Source: Mariprofundaceae bacterium
GTDB taxonomy: Bacteria; Pseudomonadota; Zetaproteobacteria; Mariprofundales; Mariprofundaceae
Direction: 5' to 3'
Assembly: GCA_021772895.1 (NCBI GenBank)
Contig: JAJFLC010000015.1
Location: 1-64,000 of the forward strand
Length of the DNA stretch: 64,000 nt
The notes under the pieces were generated by a model. The model was not told the DNA's origin, ran no database searches, and saw nothing but the letters and a program-made list of their open reading frames with translations. The position numbers and the translations under genes were made by a program. Every line of letters starts with the position of its first letter. The stretch's first letter is position 1. Below, piece after piece: positions 17,520 through 27,355 of the stretch.

Positions 17520-18340
17520 GATTTCTCCATTTTTCTGCTTTCTAATTCCTTTTTTACTTCACAATAGAGGCCTTCCAATGCATGCAGGTCAAGCTTGGAA
17601 AGATCCTGTTGCCGCTCTTTTGCCAACAATTCAATGCCTCTGAAACGTTCTGAAAATTTTCGGTTGGTATGCATCAGACATAGTTCAGGATCAAGGTCCA
17701 CCTTACGTGCAAGGTTTACCAATGTGAAAAGAATATCGCCAAACTCATCTTCCAGACGATGTTTGTTTGATTCTTCCTCTGAGTGTTTATTGAACTCATC
17801 GGTAAATTCATTAAGTTCTTCATGTAGTTTTTCAATCACATCCCCGGTGTGTTGCCAATCAAAGCCAACACGTGCCGCACGTTTCTGCTGTTTTAATGCA
17901 TAAGCAAGGGCAGGCAGTGGAGGAATGCCATCCATCAGGCTTGTTCGCTCCGTATGCTCGGCATCTTTGAGTTGTTCCCATTGCTCAAGCACATCGGCTG
18001 GCTGTGCATCACCAAACACATGGGGATGCCGGTAGATCATCTTTTGGATCAAAGTATCGAAAACATCGGCAAGATTAAATTCGCCATGCTCATCGGCAAT
18101 AATGGAATAGAAAGCAATCTGAATAAGAAGATCGCCAAGTTCGCCTTTGAGCGAAGACCAGTCATTGTGCTGTACAGCCTGGTCGATCGCCTCAAGCACC
18201 TCATGCGTTTCTTCAAGTGTATACGTGCGAAGGGAGGAGATCGTTTGCTCATTGTCCCATGGGCACTCTTTACGTAATACTTTCATAAGCTCTTCTAACT
18301 TATCAAAAGGGTTGTCTTTATTTAATATTCTATCTGGCAT
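17516..18340 (-). CDS. mazG: nucleoside triphosphate pyrophosphohydrolase MazG
   Basis: 274 residues with two MazG domains. N-terminal ECPWDNEQTISSLRTYTLEETHEV carries the CPWD block and the EExxE-like metal site (ETHEVLEAI); KGELGDLLIQIAFYS supplies the second acidic pair. The C-terminal domain repeats it as EFGDILFTLVNLAR. It hydrolyses NTPs to NMP and pyrophosphate, cleaning abnormal nucleotides and, in E. coli, lowering ppGpp. It is first gene of a two-gene unit with DUF3467. The 159 bases between it and uvrB hold no feature I can name. Confidence 0.95.
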   Translation of the reverse strand: MPDRILNKDNPFDKLEELMKVLRKECPWDNEQTISSLRTYTLEETHEVLEAIDQAVQHNDWSSLKGELGDLLIQIAFYSIIADEHGEFNLADVFDTLIQKMIYRHPHVFGDAQPADVLEQWEQLKDAEHTERTSLMDGIPPLPALAYALKQQKRAARVGFDWQHTGDVIEKLHEELNEFTDEFNKHSEEESNKHRLEDEFGDILFTLVNLARKVDLDPELCLMHTNRKFSERFRGIELLAKERQQDLSKLDLHALEGLYCEVKKELESRKMEKS

Positions 18341-18499
18341 GATCTCTCTTTATAACTTTACATAATATCCATTATGCGACGTTTTATTGTTGTAAGCAGG
18401 ATGCGGGTTAAGTCTCTTTTGAACACGTACAAATACAAACTTACATGGATCCCTACACATCGGAAACGAAAATATTCGAATCCACCAACCTCTCTAACC

Positions 18500-20515
18500 T
18501 TAAGACTTTAGCTTTTCAATTTCATCACGATGTTTGGCCGCATCCTCAAAACGCAGGTCTGCGGCAGCTTCAGTCATCAGCCGCTCCAGCTCAGCAATGC
18601 GCCGTTCTTTTTCGGCTGGCGTGGTATATCTGTTTTCAGGTTCAGCCACTTCAGGGATATGCCCATAATCCATTTCATAGACAGAACCCAGAATATCCCG
18701 AATCTCTTTTTTCACTGTTTGCGGTGTAATGCCATGTGCCTCATTGTAAGCAATCTGCTTGGCGCGGCGGCGTGCAGTTTCATCCATCGCGACCTGCATT
18801 GAACGGGTGATCTTGTCCGCATAAAGAATCACGCGCCCTTCTGCATTTCGTGCAGCCCTTCCAATGGTCTGAATCAATGAACGGACGGAACGCAAAAAAC
18901 CTTCCTTATCAGCATCAAAAATCGTTACCAATGAAACTTCCGGTAAATCCAGCCCTTCCCGTAATAAATTAATACCAATCAGGATATCAAATTCGCCCAA
19001 TCGCAAATCTCGCAGAATCTCCATGCGTTCGATGGTATCAATATCAGAATGCAGATAACGTGCTTTCAAGCCCACATCACCCATATATTCACTCAAATCT
19101 TCTGCCATACGCTTGGTCAGACATGTTGCCAGCACCCGGTAGCCTTTAGCAATTATCTCAGTGGCGGCGGTTACAAAGTCTTCCACCTGTGTCGTGGCCG
19201 GTCGAATTTCAATTTCCGGGTCAAGCAAGCCTGTTGGCCGGATAATCTGTTCGGCAAAGACCCCGCCTGTCTTTTCCATCTCATAATTGCCCGGTGTCGC
19301 CGAGACATAAATAGATTGAGGGGTAGCGCCTTCAAATTCATGGAACTGTAGAGGTCTGTTATCCAGCGCGGACGGGAGGCGAAAGCCATAATCAACCAGG
19401 GTCTGTTTCCGGGACCGATCACCCTTAAACATGCCACCGATCTGTGGCACGGTGACATGTGATTCATCCAACATCACCAGTGCATTGTTGGGCAGATAAT
19501 CAAGCAATGTAGGGGGTGCTTCTCCCGGCAATCGCTCGGTCAGATGTCGAGAATAGTTCTCAACACCTGTGCAATAACCCACTTCCTGAATCATTTCCAG
19601 ATCAAACATGGTGCGCTGCTCAAGCCGCTGTGCCTCGACCAGTTTATTTTCGTCATGCAGCTCAGCCAATCTTTCAGCCAGCTCTGTTTTGATATTTCCC
19701 ATCGCCCGCACCAGCAAGCTGCGCGGTGTTACAAAGTGACTTTTTGGAAAAACAGTATATTTATGCAGTGATTCGATGCGTTTACCCGTTAATGGATTAA
19801 AACTCGATATGGCATCAACTTCATCGCCAAAAAGTTCAATGCGAATGGCAAAATCCTCGGCATGAGCTGGAAACAGCTCAATGACATCACCACGCACCCG
19901 GAATGTGCCACGATGGAAATCGATATCGTTACGTTCATACTGCAATTCAACCAGCTTGTTCACGGCGGTTCGTTGATCAACTTCGCGCCCTACTTCAAAA
20001 TATTGAAGCATGTTGGCATACGCTTCCGGACTTCCCAGACCATAAATACAGGAGACCGATGCGATGATAATTACATCCTCGCGCTCCAGCAGTGCACGCG
20101 TGGCCGAGTGGCGCATGCGGTCAATATGTTCGTTGATGGATGAATCTTTATCGATAAAGGTATCCGAGGCAGGCACATAGGCTTCAGGCTGATAATAATC
20201 ATAATAAGAGACAAAATATTCCACAGCATTATCGGGAAAAAACTGTTTGAACTCACCATACAATTGAGCGGCAAGTGTTTTGTTGGGTGCCATGATGAGT
20301 GTTGGTTTCTGGGTATGCTCAATTACACAGGCCATGGTGTACGTTTTCCCTGAACCCGTCACACCCAGAAGCGTTTGATGCTGCTCCCCTGCTTCTACAC
20401 CACTCACAAGCGCTTTGATTGCCTGTGGCTGATCGCCCCTGGGTTCAAAATCTCCGGCTAATTCAAATTGCATGGCCGCAGCATAATCAGACGCGCCTGA
20501 TTTGGCTTCATTCAT
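18500..20515 (-). CDS. uvrB: excinuclease ABC subunit UvrB
   Basis: 671 residues, full length. Walker A GVTGSGKT (about 51-58), the beta-hairpin region [12 protein letters not shown] used to open damaged DNA, DESHVT (motif II), [14 protein letters not shown] and QTIGRAARN (motifs V-VI), and a C-terminal UVR domain (about 630-665) that contacts UvrC. It is the damage-verifying helicase of nucleotide excision repair, loaded by UvrA. The gene is single. Upstream palindromes (20607-20646) could be regulatory, but no standard E. coli SOS box is visible. Confidence 0.98.
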   Translation of the reverse strand: MNEAKSGASDYAAAMQFELAGDFEPRGDQPQAIKALVSGVEAGEQHQTLLGVTGSGKTYTMACVIEHTQKPTLIMAPNKTLAAQLYGEFKQFFPDNAVEYFVSYYDYYQPEAYVPASDTFIDKDSSINEHIDRMRHSATRALLEREDVIIIASVSCIYGLGSPEAYANMLQYFEVGREVDQRTAVNKLVELQYERNDIDFHRGTFRVRGDVIELFPAHAEDFAIRIELFGDEVDAISSFNPLTGKRIESLHKYTVFPKSHFVTPRSLLVRAMGNIKTELAERLAELHDENKLVEAQRLEQRTMFDLEMIQEVGYCTGVENYSRHLTERLPGEAPPTLLDYLPNNALVMLDESHVTVPQIGGMFKGDRSRKQTLVDYGFRLPSALDNRPLQFHEFEGATPQSIYVSATPGNYEMEKTGGVFAEQIIRPTGLLDPEIEIRPATTQVEDFVTAATEIIAKGYRVLATCLTKRMAEDLSEYMGDVGLKARYLHSDIDTIERMEILRDLRLGEFDILIGINLLREGLDLPEVSLVTIFDADKEGFLRSVRSLIQTIGRAARNAEGRVILYADKITRSMQVAMDETARRRAKQIAYNEAHGITPQTVKKEIRDILGSVYEMDYGHIPEVAEPENRYTTPAEKERRIAELERLMTEAAADLRFEDAAKHRDEIEKLKS

Positions 20516-20606
20516 TTTATATTTTCATGCATTCATATGTTTTTGGACGTTTTCGGATACATAATTAAAGGCATTTTCACAGCATTTTTACATATTCGCT
20601 GTGTTT

Positions 20607-20646
20607 TTTGCATGCAAACAGGGTTGGTTAACTTTCCATGACATGG
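20607..20646. promoter_or_regulatory. two palindromes upstream of uvrB
   Basis: TTTGCATGCAAA (20607-20618) is a perfect 12-bp palindrome, and CCATGACATGG (20636-20646) has perfect 5-bp arms around a central A. They lie 92-131 bases upstream of the uvrB start codon. The second is repeated exactly at 22778-22788, in front of an exported-protein gene. They may be protein-binding sites; no regulator can be named. Confidence 0.3.
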
Positions 20647-20666
20647 ATTCGAAACCTTGCTTATAA

Positions 20667-20704
20667 AACACAACAGACCCCGGTTTAACGGAGTCTGTTG
20701 TGTT
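20667..20704 (-). terminator. rho-independent terminator of the chemoreceptor gene
   Basis: AACACAACAGAC (20667-20678) pairs perfectly with GTCTGTTGTGTT (20693-20704); three inner pairs extend the stem after a mismatch. On the minus strand the hairpin is followed by TTTTAT, so it should end the transcript of the methyl-accepting protein 50 bases after its stop. Confidence 0.8.
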
Positions 20705-20754
20705 GTTTCAACGAATCAAGTCCGTACTTTCCCACTCACTTGAGATTAAAGCAC

Positions 20755-22512
20755 TCAGGCTGCAGTTCGAATGCCAGTCAGGAAATCATCACATTGATTT
20801 TTGACCATGTTAACCTTCTCATCCATCACATCCAGTGATGAAAGAAGATCAGATGATGATTCGCCAACCTGACCTGATGCACTGGATACATCATGGATCG
20901 CAACTTTAACAACATCCATACCACTGCTCGCCTCTTGTGCTCCGCGCGATATCTCGGCAACAGCCGCTGATTGTTGCTCCATCGCCGCAGCCACCATTTC
21001 GGTGTGTTCATTGATGCTTCCAATGGTCTTTGAAATACTCTCCAGTGCAGTCACAACAGCACCACTCTCCTGCTGCATATCACCAATCTGCTTCTCAATA
21101 TCGCCTGTGGCATTGGCTGTCTGCTGAGCCAGCTCCTTCACCTCACTGGCAACCACCGCAAAGCCTGCGCCTGCATCACCGGCTCGTGCAGCCTCAATGG
21201 ATGCATTCAAAGCCAGTAGATTGGTCTGCTCGGCGATTTTATGGATGGTATTGACCACCGTTCCCACATCTTCAGAGACCTGACTCAAACGGGTAACCAG
21301 TTCATTGGCATGCCCCGCTTCGGTTTCAGCCTGCTGTGCAATCTTCAGCGCATCCACCATGCGTTGGGTCACCTCTTTGATGGTGACACTGATCTCTTCG
21401 GTTGCGGCTGCCGTTGCCTCAACATGGCTAATGCCCTGATCTGTGCCTGCCGAGGCATTTGTGGACTGATTCGACAACTGACCCGACATGCTTGAAAGCA
21501 TGGTGGCATTTTTATGTACTGCTTTCATTTCATCAATGGCCGCCTGCACAAGGCCTGCCACCGATCCTTCAAACGATTCTGCCAATGCCATTTGATTTGC
21601 GTGTTTTTCTTCGCGAGATTTTACTTCCTGTGCTGCCTGCTGTTTTTCCAGCAGCAGTTTGGTTTCTTCCGCATCTTTAAGTGCGAGACGCATTTGATCC
21701 AGCCCCTTCATCACATGTCCAAGCTCATCATTGCTACTGGCAGCACAGGTAATATCCAGATTTCCCTGACCAATTTCGCTTAACACTGCCAACACATCTT
21801 TTGCATCGCGTGATACAAAAAAGCGCAGAGACCAACCGATAACCAGACTGAACAGAATCGCCAACACAGAGATCCAGAACATCAGCGTTTCGGCCTCATG
21901 TTCATGTGTTTCAGCATTGAGCAATGTATCTTGAGTAAATTTCTCAATTTCGTGCAACACACTCACCAACGAATCATTTACAACTGTTTCTGTTGTCTCA
22001 ACCTCTTCAATCAGCAGCTCAAGCTGATGCGCACTGGTTCCATCGTACGTTGCAGCAAAAACTTCTTCTGCAGCAGAAGTGAAGTGGTCGTGACTGCTTT
22101 TAATTTTTTTGAACACATCTTGCAGATGTTTCAACTCATCCAGTTCTGCTGTGCTGATGTGCTCTGCCAGCAGGCCTTCTGCGATCATGCCTTCAACCTC
22201 GACAATCTCTTTATCAACCTGATGCCCAAGCTCTGTGAATTTTTCAGTCTCGGCGGCTGCCTTGCCAGCATCCTTGCCAACACCTGCCAGGCGCAAGGCC
22301 CGTTCAAGGCTGATCGCCTGTTCAAGTTGATGGGTTTCAATGTTGGTAATGGTTGCAACAATTGGCATGTCACGCTCTGCGACACTTTCAATTTCGTAAC
22401 CGATCTGTTGCATCTTTCCTTGAATGACCCAGTTGCCTGCTGCGGTTATACCAACAATAAGTACCAATGCTGCCAATATCTTTGTGCCAATCTGCCAGTC
22501 TTTTATGTTCAT
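20755..22512 (-). CDS. methyl-accepting chemotaxis protein
   Basis: 585 residues when started at MNIKDWQIG, which has GGAGG 8 bases upstream; the open frame extends 41 codons further without family likeness. Membrane helix near 10-30, a helical periplasmic domain (about 35-205, four-helix-bundle type), a second helix near 210-230, a HAMP segment, then a long signalling coil with the conserved hairpin tip ([18 protein letters not shown]) that binds CheA/CheW. Ligand unknown. No che genes are nearby, so it is a stand-alone receptor. A strong terminator follows. Confidence 0.93.
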   Translation of the reverse strand: MNIKDWQIGTKILAALVLIVGITAAGNWVIQGKMQQIGYEIESVAERDMPIVATITNIETHQLEQAISLERALRLAGVGKDAGKAAAETEKFTELGHQVDKEIVEVEGMIAEGLLAEHISTAELDELKHLQDVFKKIKSSHDHFTSAAEEVFAATYDGTSAHQLELLIEEVETTETVVNDSLVSVLHEIEKFTQDTLLNAETHEHEAETLMFWISVLAILFSLVIGWSLRFFVSRDAKDVLAVLSEIGQGNLDITCAASSNDELGHVMKGLDQMRLALKDAEETKLLLEKQQAAQEVKSREEKHANQMALAESFEGSVAGLVQAAIDEMKAVHKNATMLSSMSGQLSNQSTNASAGTDQGISHVEATAAATEEISVTIKEVTQRMVDALKIAQQAETEAGHANELVTRLSQVSEDVGTVVNTIHKIAEQTNLLALNASIEAARAGDAGAGFAVVASEVKELAQQTANATGDIEKQIGDMQQESGAVVTALESISKTIGSINEHTEMVAAAMEQQSAAVAEISRGAQEASSGMDVVKVAIHDVSSASGQVGESSSDLLSSLDVMDEKVNMVKNQCDDFLTGIRTAA

Positions 22513-22829
22513 CGAGAACCTCCAGTGGTGGGTGGAAATTGTGCTGACACGATAGACATAAAGGTTTTTACAAAATGTTTTATAAGGTGTGTCACCAATA
22601 ACTTCATGCATAAGACTATCGGTATAAAATCCCATAACTTTAAAAACAGATTCATTTTATCATAAAGCATTGTGTTAAAAGAGAATATTTAACTCTTAAA
22701 TGCATCCTTAAACGAGTCACAACCACATGTGAAATCGCATCATGATGAAGGGGCTTGATAGGGAGTTTGACGCATTGCCATGACATGGTACCCTCAATCT
22801 GCAATATCAAATAATCTCAGGAGGGATCT
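22513..22829. promoter_or_regulatory. divergent spacer with candidate promoter for the 22830 gene
   Basis: TTGACG (22767-22772) and TACCCT (22789-22794), 16 bases apart, form a plausible but weak promoter 36 bases upstream of the 22830 start. The palindrome CCATGACATGG (22778-22788) sits in the spacer, where a bound protein would block RNA polymerase. The rest of this 317-base divergent gap is A+T-rich and shows nothing else I can name. Confidence 0.35.
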
Positions 22830-23324
22830 ATGAAACAAAAAATTATCTGGGCAGCATTGGCTTTGCTGATGCCAACCATGGCATGGGCGGCTGATAAACC
22901 CAATACAGAAACAGTCAAAAGTGTATTGAACTACTACCATACAGGTCAGGAAGTGATTTTATTGGAAAGTAAACTTTGCACCGAGATTATTAAAGATGGA
23001 GAAAATAAAAACGAATGCAGTGGCGAGCTATCAACACAACAGGTCGCTAAAGGTCAAAAAGTGTTCCTCTGGATGAACTATTTTATACCCGGCGACATGA
23101 CAGAAAAAACGACTGTATTGATGCAATTCAGCCGAAAAGGGAAAGTTTTTAGCAGCAAAGAGCTTTCCATGCCGCAATCCATTCGTTATCGCACCTGGCG
23201 CTTGTTGTCTACCCGTAAGACAGGTGACTGGTCAGTCAACATCGAGCAGGAGCAGGAAAACGGCTATCTGAGCCTTGGAACGGTGAATTATTCGGTTGTA
23301 GAGGCCGCAGCGACCATGGAATAA
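22830..23324 (+). CDS. exported protein, DUF2914-like
   Basis: 164 residues with a clear signal peptide (MKQKIIWAALALLMPTMAWA, cleavage after about 20) and AGGAGGG ribosome site. The C-terminal half (IRYRTWRLLSTRKTGDWSVNI) resembles the DUF2914 beta domain, whose usual pattern is RWRTWS.K....G.WRV.V. Two Cys in the mature part (LCTEIIKDGENKNEC) probably form a disulphide. Predicted periplasmic; function unknown. Transcribed alone. Confidence 0.7.
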   Translation: MKQKIIWAALALLMPTMAWAADKPNTETVKSVLNYYHTGQEVILLESKLCTEIIKDGENKNECSGELSTQQVAKGQKVFLWMNYFIPGDMTEKTTVLMQFSRKGKVFSSKELSMPQSIRYRTWRLLSTRKTGDWSVNIEQEQENGYLSLGTVNYSVVEAAATME

Positions 23325-23411
23325 CATCCGAATGTTGATTTCTTCTGCTTAGGTCGTCTTTTTTATCGTTATCTCAAGCTGATGAAAGAATCACAAGGAT
23401 AAACCAGACTG

Positions 23412-23457
23412 TAGTTTCCCGGTGTATCGTATAACACAACTACACCGGGAAACTACG
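23412..23457. repeat. long perfect inverted repeat downstream of the DUF2914-like gene
   Basis: GTAGTTTCCCGGTGTA (23412-23427) and TACACCGGGAAACTAC (23442-23457) form a perfect 16-bp stem with a 14-base loop. It lies between two convergent genes (ends 23324 and 23570). Neither side has a T run, so it is not a standard terminator, though it could stop or protect both transcripts. A pyrimidine-rich stretch with repeated TACCTCTTTAAA-like units follows (about 23478-23535). Confidence 0.6.
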
Positions 23458-23569
23458 GATATCAGAACATTTCATCTTACCTCTTTAAATTACCTCTTCA
23501 TTTCACCTCTTTGTTTTACCGCTTTAAATTACATCCATTCAAGCAGCGTTTCATGCACACCTGTTTCAC

Positions 23570-24043
23570 TTAATTTTCACCGTAAAAAAGTGTTGGATTC
23601 ACCTGCCAGCAGATTGACCAGTTTTGATCTGTTTTTTCAAGACATACCACACCTGCATTTCTGAAATGAATAATCTCCCGCGCAGGGTCTGCACATAGGA
23701 GAAGCCCTGCCAAACGCTGTAAATGAGGCAAATGACCAATCAACATCACATCAGAATGCATGGAAGCAAGATGCGCCGACCAGATGGACGGGTCTGCATT
23801 GGGATCAAGATCAAGTGCCTTTTCAATCGCCAAACCGCCCCATCCTTCAGCAAACATCGCGGCAGTCTGCTCTGCGCGCAATTTCCCACTATGCACAATG
23901 CGGACAGGCTTTGGCTTTTCAAACAGACTTAAAAAACCGGCCACACGTGTGATATCCTCTCTGCCCTGATCCGAGAGTGGCCGTTCAGAATCTTCATGTT
24001 TCTCTTTTGCCAAACCGTGCTGTGCCAGATAAAGACGCATCAT
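23570..24043 (-). CDS. sixA: phosphohistidine phosphatase, SixA family
   Basis: 157 residues of the histidine phosphatase superfamily. The active-site motif reads YLAQHGLA (usual RHG; Gln is common in SixA-like proteins), with ERPLSDQGREDITRVAGFL after it, a second His in HSGKLRAEQTA and the HLPHLQRLAG block. SixA removes phosphate from His in Hpt domains, for example of ArcB or PTS NPr in E. coli. Many hybrid kinases in this window offer potential targets, but none is linked directly. Start may be either of two consecutive ATG codons. Confidence 0.88.
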   Translation of the reverse strand: MMRLYLAQHGLAKEKHEDSERPLSDQGREDITRVAGFLSLFEKPKPVRIVHSGKLRAEQTAAMFAEGWGGLAIEKALDLDPNADPSIWSAHLASMHSDVMLIGHLPHLQRLAGLLLCADPAREIIHFRNAGVVCLEKTDQNWSICWQVNPTLFYGEN

Positions 24044-24182
24044 ACCTCCGAATTTCCTTAGCAGATGAAGGGGTGACCTTAACAGCAGATTAAGCCAGAA
24101 TCAGCGCCTAACTTACAACGTGTATCCTAAATCTCTGTGAAACGCATGGATTCAGAGGTTCTCATTGGCCTAAGGAGTATGC

Positions 24183-24935
24183 ATGGTCCGCATCAAAACA
24201 CCCGAAGAGATCGAAGCAATGAAACCCGCCTGCCAGTTGGCAGCCAATACGCTGATCATGATCGAAGAACATATTCGCCCCGGCATTTCAACCGATGATA
24301 TCAATGACATTGTTCATGATTATACGGTGAAACATGGTGCTGTTCCTGCGCCATTAAACTATCGCGGATTTCCAAAATCAGTCTGCACATCAGTTAATCA
24401 TGTGGTCTGTCACGGCATTCCAGGAGAGAAAAAACTAAAAAACGGGGATATCATTAATGTTGATGTCACCTCAATTTTAAACGGCTGGCATGGCGATACG
24501 AGTAAAACATTTTTTGTGGGTGAGCCCAAACCAAGAGCAAAAAAAGTGACTGCGGTTGCTAAAAAAGCACTGGAAATTGGTATCAGTGTTACCAAACCCG
24601 GCGCAACACTGGGTGATATCGGGCATGCCATTCAAAGCTTTGTTGAAGGTGAGAAATGCTCCATTGTGCGGGAATATTGCGGGCACGGGATCGGTCAGGT
24701 TTTTCATGAAGATCCGCAGGTATTGCATTATGGCAAACCCGGTGAAGGCATGGTGTTAAAAGCTGGCATGGTGTTTACCATCGAACCCATGGTCAACATA
24801 GGCAAAGCAGGCATCAAACTTTTAAATGATGGCTGGACGGTTGTGACCCGGGATAAATCTCTCTCTGCACAATTTGAACATACACTGGCATTGCATGAAT
24901 ACGGTGTTGAAATCCTCACCACACCATCACTCTGA
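24183..24935 (+). CDS. map: methionine aminopeptidase, type I
   Basis: 250 residues, pita-bread fold. The five metal ligands are recognisable in NVDVTSILNGWHGDTSKTF (two Asp), GHGIGQVFHEDP (His), FTIEPM (Glu) and SAQFEHT (Glu); HVVCHGIPG contains the substrate-pocket His. It removes the initiator Met from nascent proteins and is essential. It lacks the N-terminal zinc-finger extension of some homologues. The helicase gene follows 39 bases downstream on the same strand. Confidence 0.97.
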   Translation: MVRIKTPEEIEAMKPACQLAANTLIMIEEHIRPGISTDDINDIVHDYTVKHGAVPAPLNYRGFPKSVCTSVNHVVCHGIPGEKKLKNGDIINVDVTSILNGWHGDTSKTFFVGEPKPRAKKVTAVAKKALEIGISVTKPGATLGDIGHAIQSFVEGEKCSIVREYCGHGIGQVFHEDPQVLHYGKPGEGMVLKAGMVFTIEPMVNIGKAGIKLLNDGWTVVTRDKSLSAQFEHTLALHEYGVEILTTPSL

Positions 24936-24974
24936 ATTAACGTTTACAAAAACACCGAAACCATCTAAAACATT

Positions 24975-26225
24975 ATGAAATTTGATCAATATTATATTTC
25001 TGTTGAGATAAAAAAGAATCTGGAAAAACTGGGTTTCAGACGCCCGACAGATATTCAATTCAAGGCCATCCCATCCATTTTAAATGGTGAAGATGTGCTG
25101 GCTATTGCTCAGACAGGCACCGGAAAAACAGCAGCTTTTGCGATCCCTGTGATTGATAAAATCCACCGGCTTAAAAGCAGCAAACGCTCTTATGGCATCA
25201 AATGTATTGTCATGGCCCCAACACGTGAACTGGCCTTACAAATTGGTGAGGTTTTCAAAACGTTATCAAAACATACCAAGGTCAAAACATTTTCGCTGCA
25301 TGGTGGCATAGAGCAGGATGCACAGATCAAAAAAATTCAGGATGGTGTCGATATTCTGATTGTCACACCCGGCCGCATGTTTGATCTGATCAATCAGGAG
25401 GTTATCCGCCTGAATGCTGTGCATACGCTTGTTCTTGATGAAGCCGATCACATGCTTGATCTCGGTTTTATCGAAGACATCAAATACATCAAAAAAATGC
25501 TGCCACAACGGCACCAGACACTCTTCTTTTCAGCAACCATCAGTGATGAAATTCGAAAGCTTGCCTATTCTCAGGTTAAAAGTGAGGCGATTCGCATTCA
25601 GGTCTCTCCAAAAGACAAGGTTTCAAAAAACATCAATCATTCGGTCATCTTTGTTGAAATGGACGATAAACGCGCCTTTCTTGAACATTTCATCAAAGAA
25701 AACCTGGACAGCAAGATCATTGTCTTTGTTCGCACCCGGATCCGTGCCGAGCGTGTGGTCAAGGCTATGCAACGTGTTGGCATTGCTGCATCGCCGATTC
25801 ATGGAGAAAAAGATCAATATGAACGCGCTGAGATCATGCAGAGCTTCAGGAAAGGTGCATGCCGTATATTGATCGCAACGGATGTCAGCGCACGTGGCAT
25901 TGATATCCCTGACATCGATTTTGTGATCAATTATGACTTGCCGGAAAAAACGGAAAACTATGTCCACCGGGTTGGAAGAACAGGCCGGGGTATCAACAAA
26001 GGTACTGCGATCTCATTTTGCAGCTCAGATGAACGTGAACTTCTTGAAGAAATTCAGCAGTTTCTTGATAAACCGATCACAGTCCTTAAGTTAGGAAAAA
26101 AGGGTTATGCAGAGATCATTTCAGCACCTGATGAACCTGACAACTTGCGTGCACTGGTTGAAGAACATGATCAATGGTTAAATAAAAAACCAAAAAAGAA
26201 AAAATCAGCAAAACACAAAAAATAA
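24975..26225 (+). CDS. DEAD-box ATP-dependent RNA helicase, RhlE-like
   Basis: 416 residues with all core motifs: Q motif (RPTDIQ), AQTGTGKT (I), PTRELA (Ia), TPGR (Ib), DEAD (II, in VLDEADHMLDLGF), SAT (III), ARGIDIPDIDFVINYD (V) and HRVGRTGR (VI). A short Lys-rich tail (KKPKKKKSAKHKK) replaces the long extension of larger relatives and probably binds RNA. RhlE-type helicases remodel ribosomal precursors and mRNA. It converges with the cyclase gene, only 20 bases away. Confidence 0.94.
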   Translation: MKFDQYYISVEIKKNLEKLGFRRPTDIQFKAIPSILNGEDVLAIAQTGTGKTAAFAIPVIDKIHRLKSSKRSYGIKCIVMAPTRELALQIGEVFKTLSKHTKVKTFSLHGGIEQDAQIKKIQDGVDILIVTPGRMFDLINQEVIRLNAVHTLVLDEADHMLDLGFIEDIKYIKKMLPQRHQTLFFSATISDEIRKLAYSQVKSEAIRIQVSPKDKVSKNINHSVIFVEMDDKRAFLEHFIKENLDSKIIVFVRTRIRAERVVKAMQRVGIAASPIHGEKDQYERAEIMQSFRKGACRILIATDVSARGIDIPDIDFVINYDLPEKTENYVHRVGRTGRGINKGTAISFCSSDERELLEEIQQFLDKPITVLKLGKKGYAEIISAPDEPDNLRALVEEHDQWLNKKPKKKKSAKHKK

Positions 26226-26245
26226 CGTTGTTCTTTCACACCTGT

Positions 26246-27355
26246 TCATAGTCCATCTATACTTAAAATTTTGTAAGGCTGGACTGGCGATTTACGGTTT
26301 TTCAGAATCATTTCCCCTATCGGCTGCATTTGAATCTGATCTTTACATGCTTCATAGGTCTCTTTTCCTACAATAATCTCCTGCCCTGAAGCGATCTGCT
26401 CAAAACGTGCCGCGACATTCACTGTATCACCAATCGCAGTATAGTCTTTCCTGTTTTCAGAACCAACATTACCAATCACCACTTTGCCTGTATTGATGCC
26501 GATACCAATCTCTATTTGAGATCTGTTTTGAGCGGCTTGCAGATTCATCTTCCTGATTGTATCGATCATCTCCATGCCGGTACGGATCGCTCTGATCGGT
26601 GCCCTTTCTCCATAAGGGTTATCACGAAAAACAGCCATCAATTCATCGCCAACAAATTTGTCCAGTGTACCACCATATTTAAAAACGACTGGAACCATGG
26701 CCTCAAAATAATCATTGAGCATGGCGATGGTCTCTTTCGGTTCCAGATTTTCAGACAAGGTTGTAAAGTTGCGAATGTCTGCAAAAAGGACTGTTGCCGT
26801 ACATTCAACATTTTCGAAGCTGCGTTCTGAACGAATCAGTTCATCCACAACATCTTCGCCAACATAACGACTCAGATTTGCCCGTAAGATTGCTTCATCC
26901 CTGTATTTTTTTTCGTAAAGGCCAAGATCATTAATATAGGCAAGCATTCTTGCTGTATTCTCTTTTGAGTGTTGCCGATGTCGCTTCAACTCATCGACCA
27001 TTTGATTAAAATCCCGTGCCAGCATATAAACTTCTTCAACATCTGAGTCCCTAAACTCAAGTTTGTCTTCACTGCCAATTTGAACATTCATAGCAACCAT
27101 TTTTGCCACATACCTTAATCTTGAAGAAAAAGCCCTGACCATGAACGTACCCATCAGCACAAGCGACAGGGTTAACCCAAAAATTGCAGCAATGGTCTGG
27201 TTCATATTCGTGTTATTTTGAATCATCAGATAGATTCCAATCAAATAAGGAATCAAACAAATCAAACCAAATACAATCCACCATACACGCTGAAAACTCA
27301 GTCGTTTTGTCTTGTTTTGTTGTATTGCGAATGATTCCGGAATATGTGTTTGCAT
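26246..27355 (-). CDS. membrane class III adenylate cyclase with HAMP domain
   Basis: 369 residues. Two membrane helices (about 25-45, 53-73), a HAMP segment (about 74-125) and a C-terminal class III cyclase domain (about 180-369). Metal-binding Asp193 (FADIRNFT) and Asp237 (FVGDE), Lys233 (LDKFVGD) and the Asp in YTAIGD form the ATP-selecting Lys/Asp pair, so cAMP is the expected product. There is almost no periplasmic loop, so the signal may come through the membrane or a partner. Its start codon follows the PilZ stop directly, so the two are co-translated. Confidence 0.93.
   Translation of the reverse strand: MQTHIPESFAIQQNKTKRLSFQRVWWIVFGLICLIPYLIGIYLMIQNNTNMNQTIAAIFGLTLSLVLMGTFMVRAFSSRLRYVAKMVAMNVQIGSEDKLEFRDSDVEEVYMLARDFNQMVDELKRHRQHSKENTARMLAYINDLGLYEKKYRDEAILRANLSRYVGEDVVDELIRSERSFENVECTATVLFADIRNFTTLSENLEPKETIAMLNDYFEAMVPVVFKYGGTLDKFVGDELMAVFRDNPYGERAPIRAIRTGMEMIDTIRKMNLQAAQNRSQIEIGIGINTGKVVIGNVGSENRKDYTAIGDTVNVAARFEQIASGQEIIVGKETYEACKDQIQMQPIGEMILKNRKSPVQPYKILSIDGL

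Noticed and set aside
18341-18499. tRNA-like TTCGAATCC near 18476
   Set aside because: No acceptor stem or other arms can be folded around it.
20597-20622. SOS (LexA) box upstream of uvrB
   Set aside because: CTGT and ACAG are present but the spacing is much wider than in the E. coli box; other LexA types could not be judged.
21898-22665. 255-codon plus-strand open frame opposite the chemoreceptor
   Set aside because: Cys- and Phe-rich without family likeness; the minus-strand chemoreceptor has all family features and a good start.
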